This document shows, one piece after another, positions 53,600 to 62,431 of a DNA stretch of 64,000 nt. Position 1 is the stretch's first letter. Every line of letters starts with the position of its first letter. Under the pieces are notes generated by a model, which searched no databases, was not told the DNA's origin, and saw nothing but the letters and a program-made list of their open reading frames with translations. This stretch comes from CAWJPW01 sp963844845 (GTDB lineage: Bacteria > Acidobacteriota > Thermoanaerobaculia > Thermoanaerobaculales > Sulfomarinibacteraceae). The position numbers and the translations under genes were made by a program. Location of the stretch: NCBI GenBank assembly GCA_963844845.1, contig CAWJPW010000008.1, positions 744,001 through 808,000 on the forward strand, read 5' to 3'.

Positions 53600-55039
53600 G
53601 TGACCGAGCTGGACGGCTTCGACCACCCCCTGGCCGGGCGCTATGCGTCGCCGGAGATGTTGCGCCTCCACTCCCCACGCCACCGCTACACCACCTGGCG
53701 CCGACTGTGGCTTGCCCTGGCCGAGGCGGAGGCTGAGCTGGGCGTCGCCATCCCCGCCGAGGCGCTGGAGCAGATGCGCGCGGCCCTGGAGGTCACCGGC
53801 GACGACCTGCAGCGGGTGGCCGAGTATGAGCGCGCCACCCGGCACGACGTCATGGCCCACCTCAAGGCGTTTGCTGATCGCGCCCCGGCCGCCGAGCCGT
53901 ACCTCCACCTGGGCGCCACCTCGGCCTTCGTGGGCGACAACGCCGAGCTGGTCATCATGCGCGACGCCCTCGACCTGGTGGAGCGGCGCCTGCTGGCGGT
54001 GGTTGCCGCCCTCGCCGCCTTCGCTGAGCGCTGGGGCGCCGAGCCGGCGCTGGGGCACACCCACTTTCAGCCCGCTCAGCCGGTCACCGTCGGCAAACGC
54101 GCCTGCCTGTGGCTGCAGGATCTCCTCTTCGACCTCGAGCGCCTGCGCTTCGAGCGGGGACGCCTCAAGCTGCGCGGCGCCAAGGGAACCACCGGCACTC
54201 AGGCCTCGTTCCTCGAGCTCTTCGCGGGCGACCACGGCAAGGTTGAGCTCCTCGACCGCCGGATCGCCGAGAAGCTGGGGTTCGCCGCGACCTACGCTGT
54301 CACCGGCCAGACCTACCCGCGCAAGGTCGATGCCTTCGTCCTCGATGCCCTGTCCGGCGTCGCTCAGTCGGCCGCCAAGATGGCCGCCGACGTGCGCCTT
54401 CTCATGCGCCTCAAGGAGCTGCGGGAGCCCCTCGCGCCCGGGCAGGTGGGCTCCTCGGCCATGCCGTACAAGGCAAATCCCATGCGCTCAGAGAGAGTCG
54501 GCGCACTGGCGCGATGGCTCATCTGCCTCGCCGCCAACCCCGCCCACACCGCCGCCAACCAGTGGCTGGAGCGCACCCTCGACGACTCGGCCAACCGCCG
54601 CATGGCACTGCCCGAAGCCTTTCTCACCGCCGACGCCATCCTGCGCATCGTCCACAACGTCGCTGCCGGGCTCGAGGTCTTCCCGGCCATGGTGCGCCGC
54701 AATCTCGCCGAGGAGCTCCCATTCATGGCCTCGGAGGCGATCCTGGTGGAGGCGGTGCGCCGCGGCGGCGACCGTCAGGCGGTGCACGAGCGCCTACGGG
54801 TGCACGCCCGTGCCGCCACCCGGCAGGTGCTCGAGGACGGCGACGACAACCCCTTCCTTGAGCTGGTCGCGGGCGACTCCGCGGTGCCGCTGGAGCGCCC
54901 CGAGCTGGACCGGCTGCTGGACCCCGCCCGCTTCACCGGCCGCGCCGCCGAGCAGGTGACCGTCTTCCTGGCGGACGAGGTGGAGCCGGTGCTGGCCGGG
55001 GCCTCGGGTCTCCCGCCCGCCGGTGACCTCGAGGTGTAG
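53600..55039 (+). CDS. purB: Adenylosuccinate lyase
   Basis: Cleaves SAICAR and adenylosuccinate in purine synthesis. 479 residues of the fumarase/aspartase superfamily: RYASPEMLRL, RHDVMAHLKAFAD, HLGATSAFVGDNAELV, GHTHFQPAQPVTVGKR, the loop signature GSSAMPYKANPMRSE with the catalytic Ser, and TAANQWLERTLDDSANRR, which is typical of PurB rather than argininosuccinate lyase. GTG 53600 follows GGAGGCACC directly. Divergent from arcA; rlpA follows after three bases. Confidence 0.95.
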   Translation: MTELDGFDHPLAGRYASPEMLRLHSPRHRYTTWRRLWLALAEAEAELGVAIPAEALEQMRAALEVTGDDLQRVAEYERATRHDVMAHLKAFADRAPAAEPYLHLGATSAFVGDNAELVIMRDALDLVERRLLAVVAALAAFAERWGAEPALGHTHFQPAQPVTVGKRACLWLQDLLFDLERLRFERGRLKLRGAKGTTGTQASFLELFAGDHGKVELLDRRIAEKLGFAATYAVTGQTYPRKVDAFVLDALSGVAQSAAKMAADVRLLMRLKELREPLAPGQVGSSAMPYKANPMRSERVGALARWLICLAANPAHTAANQWLERTLDDSANRRMALPEAFLTADAILRIVHNVAAGLEVFPAMVRRNLAEELPFMASEAILVEAVRRGGDRQAVHERLRVHARAATRQVLEDGDDNPFLELVAGDSAVPLERPELDRLLDPARFTGRAAEQVTVFLADEVEPVLAGASGLPPAGDLEV

Positions 55040-55042
55040 CCG

Positions 55043-55738
55043 GTGCGTGCGACGGCAGTGGCAGCGAGCGCGGCGCTTGTGCTGCTGGTCTCGGCCTGCG
55101 CCCACCGTGGTCCGGCCTCGCCGGTCGGCGCCCCCGGGGCCGGTACCCGCGAGCGCGGTCTTGCCTCCTGGTACGGTCACCCCTACCACGGCCGCCGCAC
55201 CGCCTCCGGCGAGGTCTACGACATGTACGCCATGACCGCCGCCCATCGCACCCTGCCCTTCGGCACCCGGGTGCGGGTGACGCGGCGCGACGACGGCCGC
55301 TGGGTGGACGTGCGCATCAACGACCGTGGGCCCTTCGTGCGTCGTCGCATCATCGACCTCTCCTACTCCGCAGCCTGCCGTATCGGTCTCGACCGCGACG
55401 GGGTGACACCGGTGGAGCTGGAGGTGCTGCCCGCCGCCTCGGCCCCCGAACCGGCAGCGGCGCCGGCCCAACCCCCGGTTCCCGCCGCGGTCCCGGCGGT
55501 GGCTCCAGCTGCCGGGTGCTGGTGGGTGCAGGTGGGCGCCTTCAGCGACCTCGACAACGCCCGACGCGCCCGTGAGCGGCTCGCGGAGGCCGGCGAGACG
55601 GTGGTGGTCATGGAGGGTCCCCACGGCCTGGCCCGCGTCCGCCTGGGACCGTTCGACAGTGATGAGGCGGCGGCCGGAGCCCGCGGGCGGGTGCTCGGCA
55701 ACTGGCCGGCGGCGGCCATCGTGAGGTGTGGGGAATGA
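55043..55738 (+). CDS. rlpA: RlpA-family lipoprotein (lytic transglycosylase) with SPOR domain
   Basis: 231 residues. Lipobox VSAC near residue 19 predicts outer-membrane anchoring. The double-psi beta-barrel has ERGLASWYGHPYHGRRTASGE, YDMYAMTAAHRTLPFGTRVRV (split), DVRINDRGPFVRRRIIDLSYSAA with the catalytic-type Asp, then a Pro/Ala linker and a C-terminal SPOR domain (WWVQVGAFSDLDNARRARERL, RVRLGPFDS) that binds denuded septal murein. GTG 55043; the stop overlaps the next ATG (ATGA). Confidence 0.93.
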   Translation: MRATAVAASAALVLLVSACAHRGPASPVGAPGAGTRERGLASWYGHPYHGRRTASGEVYDMYAMTAAHRTLPFGTRVRVTRRDDGRWVDVRINDRGPFVRRRIIDLSYSAACRIGLDRDGVTPVELEVLPAASAPEPAAAPAQPPVPAAVPAVAPAAGCWWVQVGAFSDLDNARRARERLAEAGETVVVMEGPHGLARVRLGPFDSDEAAAGARGRVLGNWPAAAIVRCGE

Positions 55739-57579
55739 AGCGGTACAGCGTGCTCGCGTTTCTTGCGCTCGTCCTGGTGGGCTGCGCCAGCTCGCCGCCC
55801 CCGGCGCCGGTCCCCGGCCGGGTGGTGCTGGTCTCCTTCGACGGGCTCGGGGCCGACCTGGCGTGGGGCTGGATCGACGGGGGTGTCGTGCACGAGCCCG
55901 ACGGTCTCGCCGCGCTGGCGGCCAAGGGTCTGGCCGCACGACGGCTCCGCATGGTCAACCCAACCCTCACCGCGGTCAACCACATCTCCCTGGTCACCGG
56001 CGCCCTGCCCGAGGCGACCGGCATCGTCTGCAACCGTTTCCACCCTCCCGGAACCCCCATCACCGACTCGCTATCGGGCTTCTCGGCCCCCATCGCCGTT
56101 CCCACCCTGTGGCAGGCAGCGCGCCGCGCCGGCGTCCGCGTCGGTGTCCTCACCTGGCCCGGTGCCGACGGCACGACCGCGGCGCGCCGCGGCGACTTCG
56201 GGCTGGTGTGGCCGCCGTTCCCGTTGCTGGCCGCCGATGTCGTGGAGCTCGAGCCGGCCGCAGGCAACCCGGCGCCCGCGGCCGTCGCGTCCGCCGACGG
56301 AGTGCCGGCACACCTGTGGGCGCTCGCGCTCGAGCCGCACGGGGTGACGGCCGCCACCCTGGAGGTGGCGGTCGCGGACGGTACACCCGACGGCGTCGCC
56401 GCCTACGACCGCGTTCTGGTGCGACAGGACCCAGCGGGCGACTGGCGCGCCCTCGCCGCCGGCGCCTGGTTCCCGATCGTGATTCCCGCTCCCACGGCGG
56501 GCGATGCGGTGGGCCCGGCGGGTGGGTGGTGCAAGGTCTTGGCGATCGCTCGCGATGGCGGCGTGCGCCTCTACCGCGGCGAGCTCAACCGCCTGCAGGC
56601 CTACCCTCCGGCCTTCGCCGGATCGCTCGCCGCCGCGGTGGGGTTCTGGCCCGGCGCCCCCGACGGCGACGCCCTGGAGAGCTGGTGGCTCGACTCAGCC
56701 ACCGGCATCGACCTCGACACCTACATGGAGCAGGCCGACCGGTTCGCCGACTACCTCGACCGCGTCGCCGCCTTCGCCCTCGCGCACGAGCGCCCGCGGC
56801 TGCTCCTCGCCTACCACCCCAACCCCGACGAGTACGAGCACGCCGGCCTCCTGGAGGAGCCAGCCCAATGGGCCTACAGCCCCGGTCACGCCCGGGCGGC
56901 GGCGGAAGGCATGAAGCGCGCTGGCACTCTTGTGGACCGCTCGGTTGCGCGCCTGTGGCGCCAGCTCGACCCCGGCCGCGACCGGCTGGTGGCGGTCTCC
57001 GACCACGGCCACCTGCCGCTGCACGACCTCGTCTCCCTCAGCCAGGCCCTGGCCGACGCCGGACTGGTGACGACCCGCGAGGTGCGCGGCCGCCTGCGCC
57101 CGGCGTCCGACACGCCGCTGGCGGTGTACGCCTCGGGCGGCTGTGCGCACGTCTACGTCAACCTCGCCGGGCGGGAGCCCGGAGGAGTCATACAGCCGGA
57201 GGATGCCCCGGGACTGCTGCGCCGCGCGGCGCGGGTGCTGGCCGACCTCGAGCTCGACGGCGAGCCGGTGGTGGAGGCCATCTACACCCGCGGCGAGGCG
57301 GCGGCTATCGGGCTCGACAGCCCGGCGTCCGGTGACCTCATCGTCTTCCTGGAGCCGGGCTTTGCCTGCTCCGAGCGCCTTGGTGGCCCGGTCTTCACCC
57401 CGAGCCGCTACTACGGCCAGCACGGCTACCTCGCCCGCCACGATCCCCTGTGCGGCATCTACTTCGTGCGCGGTGCAGGTGTCGCGGCAGGCCGCATCGG
57501 CGAGCTGCCGGCCACCGCGGTGGCTGGTCGGGTGGCCGCCGCCCTGGGCGTGGCGTGGCCACCACCGCCCACCCGGTAG
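55735..57579 (+). CDS. Type I phosphodiesterase/nucleotide pyrophosphatase-like lipoprotein
   Basis: 614 residues. Lipobox LVGCAS near residue 17 predicts a lipid anchor. Alkaline phosphatase-superfamily catalytic set of the NPP type is intact: VVLVSFDGLGADLA (metal Asp), NPTLTAVNHISLVTGALPEATG (Thr nucleophile), HPNPDEYEHAG, VAVSDHGHLPL (Asp-His) and YYGQHGYLARHDPLCGI (His). Substrate unknown: a phosphodiester in the periplasm, maybe nucleotide or lipid headgroup. It is probably coupled to rlpA. It contrasts with the altered domain at 17.7-19.3 kb. Confidence 0.87.
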   Translation: MKRYSVLAFLALVLVGCASSPPPAPVPGRVVLVSFDGLGADLAWGWIDGGVVHEPDGLAALAAKGLAARRLRMVNPTLTAVNHISLVTGALPEATGIVCNRFHPPGTPITDSLSGFSAPIAVPTLWQAARRAGVRVGVLTWPGADGTTAARRGDFGLVWPPFPLLAADVVELEPAAGNPAPAAVASADGVPAHLWALALEPHGVTAATLEVAVADGTPDGVAAYDRVLVRQDPAGDWRALAAGAWFPIVIPAPTAGDAVGPAGGWCKVLAIARDGGVRLYRGELNRLQAYPPAFAGSLAAAVGFWPGAPDGDALESWWLDSATGIDLDTYMEQADRFADYLDRVAAFALAHERPRLLLAYHPNPDEYEHAGLLEEPAQWAYSPGHARAAAEGMKRAGTLVDRSVARLWRQLDPGRDRLVAVSDHGHLPLHDLVSLSQALADAGLVTTREVRGRLRPASDTPLAVYASGGCAHVYVNLAGREPGGVIQPEDAPGLLRRAARVLADLELDGEPVVEAIYTRGEAAAIGLDSPASGDLIVFLEPGFACSERLGGPVFTPSRYYGQHGYLARHDPLCGIYFVRGAGVAAGRIGELPATAVAGRVAAALGVAWPPPPTR

Positions 57580-57738
57580 CGAGCGAGAACGCCGCGAGGC
57601 GCGTCCGTCTCCAGGTCGAGGTCCGCGGGGCCGGAACGACCGCGAGCCGCCGCGGAGGCCCCCAGGAGTCATGCGCAGAAGCCCGCCTCTCCGTATACCC
57701 TTAACAGGGGGCACTGCGGTGCCACCAGAGGGGGGACG

Positions 57739-58335
57739 GTGGCGCGTTCCGACGCGATTCTGCAGCAGCTGCGAAACGGCAACGAGCGCTATGCCTCCGG
57801 TTGGGCCGTTCACCCCAATCAGGACGCGGCGCGGCGACGCGAGCTGGTGCTCCGCCAGCAGCCGGACGCCATCATCCTGACCTGCTCCGACTCACGGGTG
57901 GTGCCGAACATCCTCTTCGATGCCGGCCTCGGCGAGCTCTTCGTCATCCGAGTCGCCGGTAACGTCGCAACTCCGGGGGCGCTGGGCAGCATCGAGTTCG
58001 CCGCAGTGGAGCTGGGCTGCCCGCTGTGCGTGGTGCTTGGTCACAGCGGCTGTGGCGCGGTGACGGCGGCCCTGGCCGACGACTCCCCCGCCGGCCATCT
58101 GGGCGAGGTTCTCGACACCATCCGGCCGGCGTGCGCCGCGGCACAGGCCGCCGGGGGCGCCGACCCCATTGGAGCGGTCGTGTGGGCCAACGCGTTGCGG
58201 CAGGCTAGGACCGTGTCCGAGGCGCCGCCGATCCTGGCGGCAACGGTGGCGGCCGGCCAGCTGCGGGTGATTGCCGGCCTTTATGACCTCGTCACGGGTC
58301 GAGTCAAGCTCGCCGAGCCGGAGGCGGATGCGTAA
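57739..58335 (+). CDS. Beta-class carbonic anhydrase
   Basis: 198 residues. Zinc ligands and the Asp-Arg dyad are visible: Cys49, Asp51, Arg53 in LTCSDSRVVPNILFDAGLG, and His102, Cys105 in VLGHSGCGAVTAAL. FVIRVAGNVATPGALGSIEFA is also typical. Interconverts CO2 and bicarbonate in the cytoplasm, possibly for carboxylations. GTG 57739 follows AGGGGGGACG. TATACC at 57694 may be the -10 box. Stands alone. Confidence 0.94.
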   Translation: MARSDAILQQLRNGNERYASGWAVHPNQDAARRRELVLRQQPDAIILTCSDSRVVPNILFDAGLGELFVIRVAGNVATPGALGSIEFAAVELGCPLCVVLGHSGCGAVTAALADDSPAGHLGEVLDTIRPACAAAQAAGGADPIGAVVWANALRQARTVSEAPPILAATVAAGQLRVIAGLYDLVTGRVKLAEPEADA

Positions 58336-58786
58336 AACGGCGGCCACTCCGGGGCCGATCCCCGCCGGTCGCTTGCCAAGCGGTTGACAGTGTGACATGA
58401 TCCAGCTCCGGCCATTACCAGAGACGCGCTGTCGAGGTGTTGGTCATGGTGAAGTTCGCAGGGTCGCGAGACGACCTGAACGGAAGTGCCTACCGGCGAT
58501 TCTCCCGTTCACAACCAAGCCGGAAGCCCTCGGTCGCAGGTGAGCGACATCGTGTCGGTTGCGTGCCCGGGGGATCGATACACGCCGTGAAGCAGCGACT
58601 CCGAGCCCTTCTCCACCCGGCCGACACCGGGACCCGGAGGGCTGAGGGTTCGGGGGGTTGATCCGAGCGGCAGATCAGGCCGGCCACCGTGGCTAGCCAG
58701 CGATCAGGCGGGCAGCCGGCCCGCCATCATGCAGGAGCAGGAGCCCATCACGAATGATGGTGCCCCACGGAAACGAGAGTGATGAC
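58336..58786 (+). other. 451-bp gap before the RRM gene, possible long leader
   Basis: No convincing gene. A perfect TTGACA is at 58384-58389 but no good -10 lies 16-18 bp downstream. A reading frame (58437-58661) lacks a ribosome binding site and family features. GATCAGGC occurs twice (58673 and 58701) near self-complementary GC-rich stretches. If transcription starts near 58400, the RRM message would have a leader of nearly 400 nt. Confidence 0.4.
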
Positions 58787-59071
58787 ATGTCCAAGAAGCT
58801 GTTTGTTGGAAGCCTGAGCTGGAACACTGATGACCACGGCCTGCGTGAGGCGTTCGCGCCCCACGGCGAGGTCACCGAAGCCGTGGTCGTGACTGACCGT
58901 GACACGGGGCGCTCCCGTGGCTTCGGTTTCGTCACCTTCGCCAACGATGAGTCGGCCGACAAGGCCGTCGCTGCCCTCAATCAGACTGAGCTTGACGGAC
59001 GGACCATCAAGGTGGACGTCGCCCAGGCTCGGAATCGCGAGGACGGGCGGTCCGGCGGCAATCGCTGGTAG
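58787..59071 (+). CDS. Small RRM-type RNA-binding protein
   Basis: 94 residues comprising a single RNA recognition motif: RNP2 KLFVGSL at residues 4-10 and RNP1 RGFGFVTF near 45-52, with DDHGLREAFAPHGEV and LDGRTIKVDVAQ typical of the bacterial/cyanobacterial Rbp group. The tail is short and Arg/Gly-rich (NREDGRSGGNRW). These proteins bind single-stranded RNA and are often cold-induced. ATG 58787 fits the domain start; the frame extends 11 residues further up. A strong terminator follows. Confidence 0.93.
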   Translation: MSKKLFVGSLSWNTDDHGLREAFAPHGEVTEAVVVTDRDTGRSRGFGFVTFANDESADKAVAALNQTELDGRTIKVDVAQARNREDGRSGGNRW

Positions 59072-59091
59072 AGCTCCCCCGCAAGCCAATT

Positions 59092-59124
59092 GGCCCCCTC
59101 CCCTCGGGGAGGGGGCCTTTTTTT
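59092..59124 (+). terminator. Rho-independent terminator
   Basis: GGCCCCCTCCCC (59092-59103) pairs perfectly with GGGGAGGGGGCC (59106-59117), followed by seven T residues (59118-59124). The clearest terminator in the window; it ends the RRM transcript. Confidence 0.95.
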
Positions 59125-59316
59125 GGGTATTGGGGGAGACGCCACGAGTCCACGGGACGCAGTCTCCGGCGGTCGGAGCGTCGACGATCATCTCGTCGAT
59201 CGAAGGTGGTGCCACGGGGGAGGCGTGCCGGGCACGCACGGAGAAGCGGTACCACCCGCGTCGGAGTTGGTCGCCTCGGGGTCGGCTGCCCGGCGCCGCT
59301 GAGTGTCGTAGTTGTC

Positions 59317-59322
59317 TATACT
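59317..59322 (+). promoter_or_regulatory. Probable -10 box of the ABC-F gene
   Basis: TATACT 11 bp before ATG 59333, so transcription would begin almost at the start codon (leaderless). No ribosome binding site is visible before this ATG, which fits. Confidence 0.45.
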
Positions 59323-59332
59323 CGTCGATCGC

Positions 59333-61153
59333 ATGGTGACGCCGCTCATCAACGCTGCTGGGATCTCCAAGTCGTTCGGCAACCGGGTACTGTTCGAGGG
59401 GGTGGACCTCGTGCTCGCCGAGGGGGATCGGCTGGGTGTGGTCGGACCCAACGGCGCGGGCAAGACGACGCTGCTGCAGATTCTCGCCGGGCTGGTCGCG
59501 CCCGACGAGGGCGTGGTGACCCGCCGGCGCGGGCTGCGGGTCGGGTCCGTACCCCAGGAAGACGCTCTCGAGCCAACCGCCAGTGTGCTGGAGATCGTGC
59601 TGCGGGCGGCGGAGGAGGCGGCCGAGCCCGGTCGGGTCGAGACGGTGGTGGAGCGCGAGGTGCGGGCCCGGATCATCCTCGACCGGGCAGGATTCACCGA
59701 CCCCGGGCAGCGGGTCGGCACGCTCTCCGGGGGATGGCGCAAGCGGATCGCGGTCGCTGCCGCCCTCGCCCGTGATCCCGAGGTGCTGCTCCTCGACGAG
59801 CCCACCAACCACCTCGACCTGGAGGGGATCCTCTGGCTCGAGCGCCTGCTGACGTCGAGCCGGCTGACCTACTTCGTGATCAGCCACGATCGCGCGTTCC
59901 TCGAGCGGGTGGCGCGTCGGATGGTCGAGGTCGCGCCCGCCTACCCCGGGGGTCTGCTGGCGGTGGAGGGCTCGTACTGGACCTTCCTCGAGCAGCGCGA
60001 GGCGTATCTCCGCGCCCGCCACCGCTACCGTGAGGGCCTCGCCAACCGGGTCCGCAGGGAGCTCGAGTGGCTCTCGCGCGGCCCCAAGGCGCGCACCTCA
60101 AAGGCGCAGGCGCGCATCGAGCAGGCGGAGCGGCTCCAGAACGAGCTCGTCGACCTCGATCAGCGTCAGCCCGGGGACGCCATCGGGCTCGAGCTTTCGA
60201 GCTCGGGGCGCCGGACCAAGCGGCTGCTGGAAGCCAGCGGCCTCGGTGCGAGCGTCGCCGGGCGGCGGCTGTTCATGGACCTGGACCTGCTCCTGAGCCC
60301 CGGTCGGCGGGTCGGGGTGCTGGGCGCCAACGGCAGCGGCAAGACCACGCTGCTCAAGATCCTCTCCGGCGAGCGGGCGCCGGACGAGGGAACGATGCGC
60401 ACCGCCGAGCAGCTGCAGGTGGTGTACTTCGACCAGGCGCGCGAAGGCCTCAACCCGACGCAGCCGCTGCGGCAGGCGCTGGCCGGTGAGTCGGACGCGG
60501 TGATCTTCCGCGACCGCTCGGTTCACGTCGTGACCTGGGCCCAGCGCTTCGGCTTCCGTGCCGACCAGCTGGACCTGCCGGTGGCCGAGCTGTCCGGTGG
60601 CGAGCACGCCCGGATCCACGTGGCCCGGATGATGCTGCGGCCCGCCGACCTCCTGCTTCTCGACGAGCCTACCAACGACCTCGACATCCAGACCTTGGAG
60701 GTGCTCGAGGAGAGCCTGCTGGAGACCGCCGCCGCGGTGGTCATCGTGACCCACGACCGGATGCTGCTGGACACAGTGTGTACCACGCTGCTGGGGCTCG
60801 ACGGCCGCGGCGGGATCTCGGAGTACGCCGACACCGACCAGTGGCAGAGGGCGCTGGCGGCGACAGGGACGAGTGCGAGATCGGCCGCGCCGCGCAGGCC
60901 GGCGCCGCGTAGACCCCGGAGCGGCCTGACCTACCTCGAGAAGGCGGAGTACGTGGCCATGGAGGAGGCGATCCTGGCGGCGGAGGCGGCGCTGGACAAA
61001 GCCGCCGCGCGGCTCGCCGATCCGGCGGTGGCTGTCGACGCCGCGGCCGTGAACGAGGCGTTCGAGGCCCGGCAGCGGGCGCAGGAGCGAGTGGACGAGC
61101 TCTACCGACGCTGGGCGGAGCTGGAGGACAAGGCGAACGGCGCTGGCAGGTGA
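59333..61153 (+). CDS. ABC-F family ATPase (Uup-like)
   Basis: 606 residues with two ATP-binding cassettes and no membrane domain. Cassette 1: GVVGPNGAGKTTLLQILAG, TLSGGWRKRIAVAAAL, LLLDEPTNHLDLEGI. The linker region is rich in Arg/Glu (about 215-270). Cassette 2: GVLGANGSGKTTLLKILSG, LSGGEHARIHVARM, LLLLDEPTNDLDIQTLEVL. A C-terminal coiled coil (about 540-606, Ala/Glu-rich) resembles the DNA-binding tail of Uup. ABC-F proteins act on ribosomes; Uup also affects transposon excision. ATG 59333 has no RBS but a -10 box just upstream. Confidence 0.92.
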   Translation: MVTPLINAAGISKSFGNRVLFEGVDLVLAEGDRLGVVGPNGAGKTTLLQILAGLVAPDEGVVTRRRGLRVGSVPQEDALEPTASVLEIVLRAAEEAAEPGRVETVVEREVRARIILDRAGFTDPGQRVGTLSGGWRKRIAVAAALARDPEVLLLDEPTNHLDLEGILWLERLLTSSRLTYFVISHDRAFLERVARRMVEVAPAYPGGLLAVEGSYWTFLEQREAYLRARHRYREGLANRVRRELEWLSRGPKARTSKAQARIEQAERLQNELVDLDQRQPGDAIGLELSSSGRRTKRLLEASGLGASVAGRRLFMDLDLLLSPGRRVGVLGANGSGKTTLLKILSGERAPDEGTMRTAEQLQVVYFDQAREGLNPTQPLRQALAGESDAVIFRDRSVHVVTWAQRFGFRADQLDLPVAELSGGEHARIHVARMMLRPADLLLLDEPTNDLDIQTLEVLEESLLETAAAVVIVTHDRMLLDTVCTTLLGLDGRGGISEYADTDQWQRALAATGTSARSAAPRRPAPRRPRSGLTYLEKAEYVAMEEAILAAEAALDKAAARLADPAVAVDAAAVNEAFEARQRAQERVDELYRRWAELEDKANGAGR

Positions 61154-61312
61154 CCAACGCCGGTGCCGTGACCGCGGCCGGAACCGCGACAGGGGCAGGG
61201 ACGGGGGCAGGGGCAGGGGCCGCGACCGTGAGCCGGGACCGGGGCTGCCCCTCATCACCTCATCACCTCATCACCGGGCGGGGGGTGGCCCCTCCACCCT
61301 TTGCTGGACGTC
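61154..61312 (+). repeat. Hexanucleotide-like and TCATCACC low-complexity gap
   Basis: Between the convergent ABC-F gene and the membrane module. Contains a degenerate GACCGC/GAACCG run and GGGGCA units (61160-61245) and three TCATCACC units (61252-61276). No gene seen. Confidence 0.6.
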
Positions 61313-62431
61313 TCACGCCGCCTCGGCGCCCTCCGCCGTCGAGGTGAGCACCCGGCGCAGGGTGTAGCCAAGGAACGCCAGCCCGGCCACCAGGAGGAGC
61401 GCGAAGAGCACGAAGTTGCCCCACTGCGGCGCCACCGCCAGCGTGACCCCGGCCCGCTCCGGTGCCAGCGAGAGAGCGCGCACCTGGTCCCGGAAGATCG
61501 CCATCAGCGCCACGGCGATCACCAGCGTGGCCAGCACGCCGGCGACGGTGCCCGGTGCAGCGGCCGGGTCCTGTACGCGGGAGATCATCACCAGAAGGCC
61601 GATCCCCAGGACGATAGCGCCGCCAAGGGGCACGAGGGTGGCGGCGCCACCGGCCATCACCCCCTTGAGCACCTCGGGCGGCAGCACCAGCAGCAGGACG
61701 ACGCCGTCGGCGACCTGCGCGACGGTGGTCCACAGCAGCCAGCGCCAGGCGGTCGCGGCCACGGCGGCGTTGCTCTCGGCCGCGACGCCGCGACCGGCTT
61801 GACGCACCCCCCACCAGGCCATGACCGCCGCGGTGAAGCCTACGGAGGCGAGGACGAAGTGCAGCAGCCGCGGCCAGTAGGCGCGGTCGCCGAGGATGCT
61901 GAGGGGGCTGGCGGCAACCGCCGCCCACAGCTGCGGCTGCGAGTGGATCAGGTTGACCGCCACGTGGAGCATGGCGATGGCCAGGAAGCAAACAGCGGCG
62001 AAGACCAACCAGCCAGTGCCGCCTTCACGCCCGGCTGGGGCGCCGCGGAGCTTGTGCAGGTAGACGGCGTAGTAGCCCAGCATGAGCGCCACGATGAGCC
62101 CGAACCACAGCCAGCCCAGGAGGATGGTGGCGGGGTAGAAGGTCTGCTGGTAGAGCACCTGGATGAAAAGGAGCGGGGCAATTCCGGTAGTGATGGCCAG
62201 CGATATTGCGAAGGTGTTGACCCCCACCAGGCGGGAGGCGAGGGCGGTGCGGTGGTCGTCGCCGCGGGCGCCGGCCGCGAGGCGGAGGACCGCCGCCATG
62301 AGCGTGCCGCCCAGGGCGAGGTTCATGAACACCAGGTGGATGACGAAGGTGAGCACGAGCAGGATCTGGAACAGCCAGGCCGGTCCCGGCAGCGGAGCCG
62401 CGTCGACGGCGGGAATCAGCGGGTTCGGCAT
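61313..62431 (-). CDS. Polytopic membrane protein, partner of the bd-like cytochrome
   Basis: 372 residues with about nine to ten hydrophobic helices (for example FQILLVLTFVIHLVFMNLAL, ILLGWLWFGLIVALMLGYYAVYL, FVLFALLLVAGLAFLGYTL). Several His lie in or near helices (IHLVF, MLHVAVNLIHSQPQ, RLLHFVLA). It probably forms a complex with the upstream bd-like subunit: its ATG shares a base with that gene's stop (TGATG), with GGGAGG upstream. It is not a clear CydB; it may be a second CydA-like or b-type subunit. Function unassigned. Confidence 0.72.
   Translation of the reverse strand: MPNPLIPAVDAAPLPGPAWLFQILLVLTFVIHLVFMNLALGGTLMAAVLRLAAGARGDDHRTALASRLVGVNTFAISLAITTGIAPLLFIQVLYQQTFYPATILLGWLWFGLIVALMLGYYAVYLHKLRGAPAGREGGTGWLVFAAVCFLAIAMLHVAVNLIHSQPQLWAAVAASPLSILGDRAYWPRLLHFVLASVGFTAAVMAWWGVRQAGRGVAAESNAAVAATAWRWLLWTTVAQVADGVVLLLVLPPEVLKGVMAGGAATLVPLGGAIVLGIGLLVMISRVQDPAAAPGTVAGVLATLVIAVALMAIFRDQVRALSLAPERAGVTLAVAPQWGNFVLFALLLVAGLAFLGYTLRRVLTSTAEGAEAA

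Noticed and set aside
58437..58661. Short reading frame before the RRM gene
   Set aside because: No ribosome binding site, no conserved features; more likely leader or non-coding DNA.
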